The notes below the pieces were generated by a model that did no database searches, had not been told where the DNA came from, and saw only the letters and a program-made list of their open reading frames with translations. DNA of 64,000 nucleotides from Elusimicrobiaceae bacterium (GTDB lineage: Bacteria > Elusimicrobiota > Elusimicrobia > Elusimicrobiales > Elusimicrobiaceae): positions 62,001 to 126,000 of the forward strand of contig JAFZUQ010000007.1 of assembly GCA_017618215.1 (NCBI GenBank), given 5' to 3'. Made by a program: the position numbers and the translations under genes. Below are positions 18,199 through 26,962 of this stretch, piece after piece (the first letter of the stretch is position 1; every line of letters starts with the position of its first letter).

Positions 18199-20679
<2,481 letters not shown>

Positions 20680-20970
20680 TTATTTAATTAAAATTCTTTT
20701 TATCCAAGGCTTATTAAAATTCTTATTTAACTCTTTTATTATTTCCTTTTCCTTTAATAAAAGTTCGTGCCTTGCCGGGGACGATTTTACTCTTACAAAA
20801 ATTATTCCCCCTTGTACTGAATCTAACTCCCAAAATTTAGCCCTGTTTTTTAAAACTATCGGCCACAAATTATCAAGTAAAATTAAGTTATTTAATTTTA
20901 AATTTAAATGACAAAATTTCTTAGTTAATTCTGAAGAATTATGCCAATTAATTTCTTTTTTTATTTTCAT
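20680..20970 (-). CDS. DUF721/DciA-like protein
   Basis: A 96-aa protein located between dnaN and gyrB. The pattern LWPIVLKNRAKFWELDS, a strand IIFVRVKSSPARHELLL and a closing helix with IIKELNKNF fits the DUF721/DciA fold, whose members load the replicative helicase. DUF721 genes commonly occur at this position. Similarity is weak over a short protein, so the family call is moderate. recF is absent between dnaN and this gene. It abuts dnaN with no gap. Confidence 0.65.
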   Translation of the reverse strand: MKIKKEINWHNSSELTKKFCHLNLKLNNLILLDNLWPIVLKNRAKFWELDSVQGGIIFVRVKSSPARHELLLKEKEIIKELNKNFNKPWIKRILIK

Positions 20971-22080
20971 TTAAACCCTAACAGGCATGATAATATATTT
21001 GTATTTTGTGTTTCCTTCCGGTTCTATTAATACGGGTTGTGTTGCATTTACAAAAGAAAAATTAACTTTATCTGTATTAACACTTTTTAAAACATCTATT
21101 AAATATTGTGGGTTAAAAGATGTCTCAAAATCTTCACCGGAATAATTTATTTTTACTTCATCGGAAAATGACATTTTTGATGAATTTGCGGTTATCAAAA
21201 TATTATTTTCGGTTAATTGATATTTTACCGTTCCGCCTAAATCGCTTGCACAAATTGAAGCGCTTTTTGTAGAAGATAAAATATTTGAAGTTTCCGCTAA
21301 GAAAGTAATATTTTTTTTACCTGGAATAACTTGTTCATAGTTAGGGAAATTACCTTCTATCAAACGGGAAATTAAAACTGTTTCTTTAATTTTAAAACTT
21401 ATTTGATTTGCGGAAGTTGTAACATTTATAACTTCATCTTCTTTAAATTTATTTAAACCGATAAGTTTTAAAACTTCATTTAAAACTTTACTTGGAACAA
21501 TAATTTTAAATTCTTTAACCCCTTCTAAAACCGGGTTTATACATAGGGCTAAACGGCGACCGTCTGTAGAAACAACTTCAAATTTATCTTTAGTATTATT
21601 CCAAAGTAAACCGTTTAAAACGTAACGTGTTTCTTGTGTAGAAGCTGAAAAAATAGTTTTTTCTATCATCTCTTTTAATAAATTTGCTTTTATACTAAAA
21701 CTTTCATTTTTTTCAATTTCCGGAATAATAGGATATTCTGATTTAGGTGTTCCGATAAGCCAAAATTTTGAGCGTCCGCTTTTAATATGTAATTTATTAT
21801 CTTCATCACTTTCTAAAAAAATTTCTTTGCCGGAAGGTAAATTTTTTAATATGTCTGAAAAATCTTTTAAAGGAACAGTTATTGAACCATTATCTAGAAC
21901 TTCAGCTTTAAAAGTATGAATAATAGCCATTTCCATATCAGTTCTGGTTAATTTAATAGTTCCGTCTTTAGCTTCTATTAAAAAGTTAAAAAGAATTGGT
22001 AAAGTAGTTCTCCCCCCAACTGATGATTGTATAATTTGAATTCCTTCTGAAAGTTTTTCTTTAGTAATATTAATTTTCAT
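20971..22080 (-). CDS. dnaN: DNA polymerase III beta clamp
   Basis: A 369-aa sliding clamp with the expected three-domain length. Family features include LPILFNFLIEAKDG, LTRTDMEMAI, TRYVLNGLLWN, STDGRRLALC, EGNFPNYEQVIP and the terminal YIIMPVRV motif that forms the partner-binding pocket. It is located after dnaA and the DnaA-box region, as in many chromosomes. Start ATG at 22080 has an AAGGATAAT site upstream. Confidence 0.98.
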   Translation of the reverse strand: MKINITKEKLSEGIQIIQSSVGGRTTLPILFNFLIEAKDGTIKLTRTDMEMAIIHTFKAEVLDNGSITVPLKDFSDILKNLPSGKEIFLESDEDNKLHIKSGRSKFWLIGTPKSEYPIIPEIEKNESFSIKANLLKEMIEKTIFSASTQETRYVLNGLLWNNTKDKFEVVSTDGRRLALCINPVLEGVKEFKIIVPSKVLNEVLKLIGLNKFKEDEVINVTTSANQISFKIKETVLISRLIEGNFPNYEQVIPGKKNITFLAETSNILSSTKSASICASDLGGTVKYQLTENNILITANSSKMSFSDEVKINYSGEDFETSFNPQYLIDVLKSVNTDKVNFSFVNATQPVLIEPEGNTKYKYIIMPVRV

Positions 22081-22235
22081 ATTATTATCCTTATTATTAT
22101 ATTATCCTGTGGATTTAGTGGAAAAATGTTAATTATCTATACAAAAAATTTAATAATTTGTTGATAACTTTTAAATTCTATCCACACAGTCCACAAGCAA
22201 AAATCTTACCCACAAAAAATATTTAGTTATCCACA
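22081..22235. other. Probable oriC: DnaA-box cluster and AT-rich stretch
   Basis: The dnaA-dnaN spacer and the end of dnaA contain several DnaA-box-like 9-mers. TTATCCACA at 22227-22235 is a perfect match and TTACCCACA (22206-22214) and CTATCCACA (22178-22186) have one mismatch. CAGTCCACA (22187-22195) has two mismatches. On the opposite strand, 22159-22167 reads TTATCAACA (one mismatch) and 22108-22116 has two. An AT-rich run (22081-22105) next to dnaN could be the unwinding element. Gene orientation diverges nearby. This is strong but indirect evidence for the origin. Confidence 0.75.
22096..22124 (-). promoter_or_regulatory. Putative dnaN promoter
   Basis: On the minus strand TTTCCA (22119-22124), 17 bases, then TATAAT (22096-22101), which is about 16 bases before the dnaN ATG. 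It overlaps a DnaA-box-like site at 22108-22116, which would allow control by DnaA. Confidence 0.5.
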
Positions 22236-23581
22236 GCTTTTATTTCCTCTGTTATCAAATTAATAACAGGTATAAAAAAGGTATTATTTTTAATTTCCTC
22301 TTTTACTTTTTCTTTAGCATGAATAACTGTTGTGTGATCCCTATTAAATTCCCTCCCGATTTCCGGTAAAGATAAAGAAGTTAATTCTGTTGCCAAATAC
22401 ATAGCAATTTGCCTTGGCCAAGCAATAGAATTATTTTTCTTTTTAGAATTTAAATCTTCTAAATTAACTTTATAATGTTTACATACTGCTTCTTTTATTT
22501 TATTTATACTGATATTGTATTTTTGTTCTTCTAAATTTATAATATCTGCCAAAACTTCTTTTGCAATACTTATAGTTGCATTTACTCCATGGATACTTGC
22601 ATAACTATTTAAACGATATAAACAACCTTCAAGATTTCTAATACTTGCTTGTACACCTTGTGCTATAAAAGATAAAACATCATCAGAAATATCAAAATTA
22701 TTTACATCTCTTTTATGACGTAAAATTGCAATTCTTGTTTCCAAATCCGGCCTTTTAATTTCGGCTGAAATACCGCTTAAAAGGCGGGAAGATAAACGTT
22801 CACTAAAACCAAGTTGAATAGGTGTTTTATCACAAGTTAAAACGATTTGTTTTTGATTATTAAATAAAGAATTAAATACATAGAAAAATTCTTCTTCAGA
22901 ACGATTTCTACTTAGTAAATATTGTATATCATCTATAAGAAAACAATCAATATTATCATATTGTTTATGATAAGGAGTTGTTGTTTTTTTTGACAAGTGT
23001 TCTATATATTGAGTAACAAAATCTTCCCCAGACATATACAAAACTTTTGCATAAGGGTTGTTTTTTAAAAGTTCATTTCCGATAGCGTGTAAAAGATGTG
23101 TTTTACCAAGCCCCGGTGCGCTGAAAATTACAAAAGGATTATTTGCGCGGTTGCCTATTTTTTTGACGACAGCTTCAGACGCTTTATAAGCAAAGCGGTT
23201 TGACGGGCCTTCAATAAAACCTTCAAAAGTATAATGTGGGTCAAGGTGTGTTTCTTCCAGCGGAGTTCTTTTACTAAAATTTTGAACTTTTACGACGGGA
23301 GGAATTTGCAAAGTAGGAACATCTTGTTGTTTTTGAATTACATAATCGACGGTGCAAGGGAAATTTGTTGTTTCGGTTAAAGCATGTAATAAAGGTGTTT
23401 CGTATCTGTCTTTAATTGTTTTAAGCCAAGATTCATTAGGGACTTCAATTTTAAAAACACCTTCACTGAACTCCAAAATTTTCATGGGCTTTAACCACAT
23501 ATCGCAAATATCTTTACCCAAAGTTATTTCTAACTTTTTTATTGAATTTGCCCAAATTTCGTTTATATCGTTGTTTTCCAC
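22223..23581 (-). CDS. dnaA: Chromosomal replication initiator DnaA
   Basis: A 452-aa initiator with all four domains. Domain I includes IWANSIKKLEITLG, the AAA+ core has Walker A SAPGLGKTHLLHAIG near 157 and Walker B FLIDDIQYL near 217, and domain IV has the signature REFNRDHTTVIHA near 413. The start codon is GTG at 23581, placed 6-10 bases after AGGGGC; no ATG gives a better N-terminus. It is followed by the DnaA-box cluster and dnaN. It should not be confused with the longer DnaA-like protein at 8147-10918. Confidence 0.98.
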   Translation of the reverse strand: MENNDINEIWANSIKKLEITLGKDICDMWLKPMKILEFSEGVFKIEVPNESWLKTIKDRYETPLLHALTETTNFPCTVDYVIQKQQDVPTLQIPPVVKVQNFSKRTPLEETHLDPHYTFEGFIEGPSNRFAYKASEAVVKKIGNRANNPFVIFSAPGLGKTHLLHAIGNELLKNNPYAKVLYMSGEDFVTQYIEHLSKKTTTPYHKQYDNIDCFLIDDIQYLLSRNRSEEEFFYVFNSLFNNQKQIVLTCDKTPIQLGFSERLSSRLLSGISAEIKRPDLETRIAILRHKRDVNNFDISDDVLSFIAQGVQASIRNLEGCLYRLNSYASIHGVNATISIAKEVLADIINLEEQKYNISINKIKEAVCKHYKVNLEDLNSKKKNNSIAWPRQIAMYLATELTSLSLPEIGREFNRDHTTVIHAKEKVKEEIKNNTFFIPVINLITEEIKAVDN

Positions 23582-23628
23582 AGTTAGCCCCTGTTATATG
23601 GTTTTTGTTAAAAAACTCAATATAACTA

Positions 23629-23657
23629 ATTTTAGCAGTTTTTTAGCAAAAAGTACA
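23629..23657 (-). promoter_or_regulatory. Putative dnaA promoter (extended -10)
   Basis: Minus-strand TGC+TAAAAT (23629-23637) forms an extended -10, with a weak -35 TGTACT (23652-23657) 17 bases upstream. The leader to the GTG start would be about 40 bases. Confidence 0.4.
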
Positions 23658-23715
23658 GTTTTTTGTAAAATTATCCAAAATTATGAAAAATGTGCATAAG
23701 TGCCATAATAAATGT

Positions 23716-23727
23716 TATAATATTTGC
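23716..23727 (+). promoter_or_regulatory. Extended -10 promoter abutting lepB start (leaderless candidate)
   Basis: TGT+TATAAT, with the hexamer at 23716-23721, ends six bases before the ATG at 23728. A transcript starting at the normal distance would begin at the start codon, and no Shine-Dalgarno sequence is present. Confidence 0.55.
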
Positions 23728-24696
23728 ATGGAACAGCATTTGTTTATAACCGCAGTAATAGCTTTTGCTTTTGATAGAATATCTAAATATTGTATCAAGA
23801 AAAATTGTTTTGAGAAAACTTCTGTTTTTGCCGTATGGAACGCATTGTTTGCTTTTATTGCCGGTATTTTGGTGTTCTATATTTTGAATTTTATGACATC
23901 AAACGGTGCGACTTTCGGGCTTTCAAAAACAACGTTTTCTTTAATTTTACTAATTACTTTAGGTTATACTTTTTCAAAATATTTTAAAGCAAAAAAAGCC
24001 GGGAAAAAGGAAAAACAGGCAATTATTGCCTTCAATTTAGATTGGGCGCAAACAGTTTATTTCGCAGCTTTTTTTGCTTCAATATTTATGTTCTTTTTCT
24101 TGCAAGCATTTAGGATACCTTCCGCTTCAATGAGGAATACTTTGCTTGAAGGCGACAACCTTTTTGTAAACAAAGCTTATTACGGTATGCGCTTACCTTT
24201 TGTTAAAGACAATTTTATAAACTTCCATGATATCAGCCGCGGCGATATTATAATCTTCAGATTCCCGGCAAAAGACAGAGAACAATCAAATTGCGGTGAG
24301 CCGCAGTATGGCAGAGATTTTGTTAAAAGAGTTATTGCCCTGCCCGGTGAAACCGTTGAAGTTAAAAATCACACCATATATATAAACGGTAAAGAACTTC
24401 CCCCCCAAGATTACGCTATTTTCAGCGAACATGATGTTTTAGACATTACCAACCCTTTAACCCAAGAAGAATACCAAAAATTATGGGAAGACCGTAAATT
24501 AGAAAAATATTTCGGGATATCTTTAAGAGATAGTTTTGGTCCCGTAATTGTGCCAGAAGGGCAGTATTTTGCTATGGGCGACAATAGAGATTTTTCCTGT
24601 GACTCCCGTTTTTGGGGTCCCGTACCTAAAGAAAATATTAAAGGTAAAGCCTGGCTTTTACACTGGCCTTTAAACAGATTTAGAATTATTAAATAA
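23728..24696 (+). CDS. lepB: Signal peptidase I
   Basis: A 322-aa membrane serine/lysine protease that removes signal peptides. Three hydrophobic segments occupy about the first 130 residues. The nucleophile Ser lies in RIPSASMRNTLLEGDN, the general-base Lys in RDFVKRVIALPGETVEV, and GDNRDFSCDSRFWGPV is the conserved C-terminal box. I chose ATG 23728 (MEQHLFITA); an in-frame ATG at 23683 would add a polar Cys/His/Asn-rich stretch and lies upstream of the -10 element. The N-terminal membrane region is longer than in minimal Gram-positive enzymes. Confidence 0.94.
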   Translation: MEQHLFITAVIAFAFDRISKYCIKKNCFEKTSVFAVWNALFAFIAGILVFYILNFMTSNGATFGLSKTTFSLILLITLGYTFSKYFKAKKAGKKEKQAIIAFNLDWAQTVYFAAFFASIFMFFFLQAFRIPSASMRNTLLEGDNLFVNKAYYGMRLPFVKDNFINFHDISRGDIIIFRFPAKDREQSNCGEPQYGRDFVKRVIALPGETVEVKNHTIYINGKELPPQDYAIFSEHDVLDITNPLTQEEYQKLWEDRKLEKYFGISLRDSFGPVIVPEGQYFAMGDNRDFSCDSRFWGPVPKENIKGKAWLLHWPLNRFRIIK

Positions 24697-24712
24697 GTTT
24701 TCACGTGAAATC
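24697..24712. promoter_or_regulatory. parS-like site 1
   Basis: GTTTTCACGTGAAATC contains the 12-base core TTTCACGTGAAA of the bacterial parS consensus and differs at the two outer positions on each side. It lies directly after the lepB stop and before parA-parB, where ParB loading sites are expected. Confidence 0.65.
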
Positions 24713-24734
24713 AAAACAAACCAAACTTAAAAAA

Positions 24735-24750
24735 GTTTTCATGTGAAAAC
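24735..24750. promoter_or_regulatory. parS-like site 2
   Basis: GTTTTCATGTGAAAAC is a near-perfect palindrome of the same design as the site 38 bases upstream, with one core change (CATGTG for CACGTG). The pair sits just before the parA promoter, so ParB bound here could also affect parAB expression. Confidence 0.55.
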
Positions 24751-24760
24751 TATAAATAAT

Positions 24761-24789
24761 TTGACACTTTATTTAATTTATTATACAAT
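24761..24789 (+). promoter_or_regulatory. Promoter of parAB
   Basis: TTGACA (24761-24766), 17 bases, TACAAT (24784-24789): near-consensus sigma70 elements. An AAGGAG ribosome site follows, six bases before the parA ATG. Confidence 0.75.
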
Positions 24790-24808
24790 ATTTGTATAAG
24801 GAGATAAT

Positions 24809-25642
24809 ATGAGTGAAATCGTCTGTGTAGCAAACCAAAAAGGAGGTGTAGGTAAAACTACCACCTCTATAAATTTGGCTTATGCCTTAGCTTACCTCGG
24901 GCAAGAAGTCCTTTTAGTTGACTTTGATCCTCAAAGTAATGCGAGTTCCGGACTAGGGGTTAATTTAAAAGAAGATGAAAAATCTGTCTATAATTTCCTA
25001 ACTAAGACCGCAACTTTTAAAGAAGTTGTACACCAAACTTCTAATGAATTATTAGATATTTTACCGGCAAATAAAAACTTAGCCGGTGCGGAAGTAGAGC
25101 TTGTCAATACTCCGCAAAGGGAGAAATTCTTAAAACAAGCCTTAGATCCTATTAAGAGGATGTATAACTTTATTATTATTGATTGCCCCCCCTCTCTCAG
25201 TTTACTTACAATTAATGCTTTGGTTGCCGCAGATAGTGTAATAACTCCTATACAATGCGAATATTATGCTATGGAAGGGCTTGCTAATTTTATCAATACA
25301 ACCGGCAAAGTAAAACAGTTTTTAAGCCCTAATTTAAAAGTGGACGGCGGTATTTTAACTATGTTTGATACCCGTATGAATTTATCTAAACAAGTTAAGG
25401 AAGATGTTTCCAAATTCTTTGGTTCAAAAGTGTACAAAAACCCTATACCGCGCAATATTCGTTTAGCGGAAGCGCCGAGCTTCGGGCAAAGTATTTTTGA
25501 ATATGAACCGTCTTGCCGCGGGGCGCGTGCTTACCTTGATTTAGCAATAGAATTTTTAGTTCGCCGCGGTGCGAAAGCAGAGGATTTTGAATCTTTTAAA
25601 GCCTCTGTAAATAAGAATAATGATTTTGATTTCGGAGGTTAA
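24809..25642 (+). CDS. parA: Chromosome partitioning ATPase ParA/Soj
   Basis: A 277-aa Walker-type partition ATPase. The deviant Walker A with signature Lys is NQKGGVGKTTTSINLA (residues 8-23), followed by LLVDFDPQSNASSGLG and the IIDCPPSLSLLTINAL Walker B region. The length and lack of an N-terminal HTH match chromosomal Soj proteins. It works with ParB to segregate or regulate origins and may modulate DnaA. A strong AAGGAG site and promoter precede it. parB starts three bases after its stop. Confidence 0.96.
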   Translation: MSEIVCVANQKGGVGKTTTSINLAYALAYLGQEVLLVDFDPQSNASSGLGVNLKEDEKSVYNFLTKTATFKEVVHQTSNELLDILPANKNLAGAEVELVNTPQREKFLKQALDPIKRMYNFIIIDCPPSLSLLTINALVAADSVITPIQCEYYAMEGLANFINTTGKVKQFLSPNLKVDGGILTMFDTRMNLSKQVKEDVSKFFGSKVYKNPIPRNIRLAEAPSFGQSIFEYEPSCRGARAYLDLAIEFLVRRGAKAEDFESFKASVNKNNDFDFGG

Positions 25643-25645
25643 TTT

Positions 25646-26524
25646 ATGAGAAAGGCTTTAGGAAAAGGTTTGGATGCTTTGCTTGGCTCTTCCTTTGAAA
25701 TGGAAGAAGAACTTAATAATATTGCGGAGGGGAAAAGGAATATTCAAAAGATTTCTATTGACAAAATCATCCCCAACAGATATCAACCCAGAAAGAATTT
25801 TAAAGAAGATTCTTTGAAAGATTTGGCACAATCAATTAAGCAACATGGTTTAACTCAACCGGTAGTTGTAGTTTATGATGCAGGGCTTGATAAATATGAA
25901 CTTGTGGTGGGGGAAAGACGTTTCAGAGCCAGCGAAATGGCAGGCTTTAAAGAAATTGATTGTATTGTACATAGCAAGCTCGATGACAAACAACTTTGCG
26001 CTTTGGCTTTAATTGAAAATATTCAAAGGGAAGATTTAAACCCTATTGAAACCGCACAGGGTTATAAAAATTTGATGCAAAAATTTATGGTTTCCCAGGT
26101 GGAACTTGCCGAATATTGCGGTAAATCTAAAGCGGCGGTATCAAATTCCTTACGCTTATTAAACCTCTCCCAAGAGATTCAAAATGCCTTGCAAGACGGC
26201 ACAATTTCAGAGGGCCATGGGCGCGCACTTTTAATGGTAGGTGACGAGGGAAAAAGGGCTGTTTTATTCAAAAGAATAATTGGTTCCAAAATGTCTGTCC
26301 GCCAGGCAGAAAATGCTGCCAGAGTGATTTTGGAAGGCAAAACCATTGCGCCGAAACAGAACAAAGATCCCAATACAGTTGCCTTTGAGCAGTCCTTGCA
26401 AGAGGCCTTAAAAACTAAAGTTGAAATTAAGGAAAACGGCAAAGGCAAAGGCACTTTGACCTTGCACTTTAATTCTTACGAAGAGTTAAATGTATTGGGT
26501 GACAAGTTAAAAACTTTGGTTTAA
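25646..26524 (+). CDS. parB: Chromosome partitioning protein ParB/Spo0J
   Basis: A 292-aa CTP-dependent DNA clamp. The N-terminal start MRKALGKGLDALLG is typical. The ParB/Srx domain shows IIPNRYQPRKNF and LVVGERRFRASEMAG; ENIQREDLNPIETAQGY leads into the HTH with VELAEYCGKSKAAVSNSLRLL. A C-terminal dimerisation region ends the protein. The two parS-like palindromes upstream of parA are its probable loading sites. It is followed by a strong terminator. Confidence 0.96.
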   Translation: MRKALGKGLDALLGSSFEMEEELNNIAEGKRNIQKISIDKIIPNRYQPRKNFKEDSLKDLAQSIKQHGLTQPVVVVYDAGLDKYELVVGERRFRASEMAGFKEIDCIVHSKLDDKQLCALALIENIQREDLNPIETAQGYKNLMQKFMVSQVELAEYCGKSKAAVSNSLRLLNLSQEIQNALQDGTISEGHGRALLMVGDEGKRAVLFKRIIGSKMSVRQAENAARVILEGKTIAPKQNKDPNTVAFEQSLQEALKTKVEIKENGKGKGTLTLHFNSYEELNVLGDKLKTLV

Positions 26525-26542
26525 CTTTTCTTATTGATAAAC

Positions 26543-26570
26543 AAAACCCCGGTTAAAGCCGGGGTTTTTT
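26543..26570 (+). terminator. Terminator of parAB
   Basis: A GC-rich stem AAAACCCCGG / CCGGGGTTTT with a 6-base loop, running directly into TTTTTT. It is symmetrical, with an A-run on the other side. Confidence 0.92.
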
Positions 26571-26601
26571 ATTATAATAAATCTTTATTTAAAATTTAAT
26601 A

Positions 26602-26665
26602 AACAAAAAGGTCATCATTACCTCACACGCTTCTACAAGCCGTGTCTGTTGGTAATAACGACCTA
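26602..26665 (-). ncRNA. Predicted ~60-nt small RNA with own promoter
   Basis: Read on the minus strand, a long imperfect hairpin starts at 26665. Its pairs are AGGTC/GACCT, ATTACC/GGTAAT, ACACG/CGTGT and CTT/AAG, with a 4-base loop and two internal loops, about 19 bp in all. It ends in TTTTTG near 26605, which resembles a terminator tail. The predicted start from the promoter at 26672-26700 falls exactly at the base of the hairpin. No reading frame of note lies in it. I do not recognise the RNA family; it could instead be the last hairpin of a peptidase transcript. Confidence 0.55.
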
Positions 26666-26671
26666 TCTATA

Positions 26672-26700
26672 GTATAGCAACAAAAGAGAGATTTGTCAAC
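26672..26700 (-). promoter_or_regulatory. Near-consensus sigma70 promoter for small RNA
   Basis: Minus strand TTGACA (26695-26700), exactly 17 bases, TATACT (26672-26677). No coding gene follows on this strand for several hundred bases; the hairpin RNA begins about 7 bases downstream. Confidence 0.75.
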
Positions 26701-26880
26701 CGCGATTTTTTGAAATTGCTATTAATTTTCAAATTCTTCGTCGTAAAAAATCAAAATCAAATAAAAACAGCCAAAATTTTTGTTTGTTTTTAAAAAACAG
26801 TAACTGTATTAAATTTAAGCAAAAATCAAAATTTGGGCCGTTTTCGGCTAAAAAAGGCTATTTTTAGCAATATTTACACA

Positions 26881-26922
26881 AAAAACACCCCCAATTTTTA
26901 AAAATTTAAAAAGAGGGGGGGA
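26881..26922 (-). terminator. Probable terminator of M3 peptidase gene
   Basis: On the minus strand C-rich and G-rich runs (CCCCC / GGGGG) enclose a self-complementary A/T segment, and the stem is followed by TGTTTTTT. It lies about 40 bases after the peptidase stop codon. Confidence 0.7.
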
Positions 26923-26962
26923 AACTTTTAAAAAAATCACACAAAAATTTCACTAACTATTT

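Larger units (their letters stand above)
26525..26962. other. 438-bp gene-free stretch between parB and M3 peptidase gene
   Basis: Holds the parB terminator, the small RNA candidate with its promoter, a very AT-rich unassigned segment (about 26702-26880) with short self-complementary runs, and the peptidase terminator. No convincing coding frame was seen in it. Confidence 0.7.

Noticed and set aside
23683..23727. N-terminal extension of lepB from the upstream ATG
   Set aside because: It encodes a polar Cys/His/Asn-rich segment and contains the TATAAT element, so the downstream ATG is preferred.
24697..24750. The two palindromes as a lepB terminator
   Set aside because: Neither is followed by a T-run and both match the TTTCACGTGAAA-type parS core; ParB sites are a better explanation.
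26610..26665. Reading the hairpin as a CRISPR repeat or tRNA-like element
   Set aside because: Only one copy is present, with no spacers, and no cloverleaf or conserved tRNA bases can be drawn.
26702..26880. AT-rich stretch as a second origin or small gene
   Set aside because: No DnaA boxes, no frame with a ribosome site, and only short A/T self-complementary runs.
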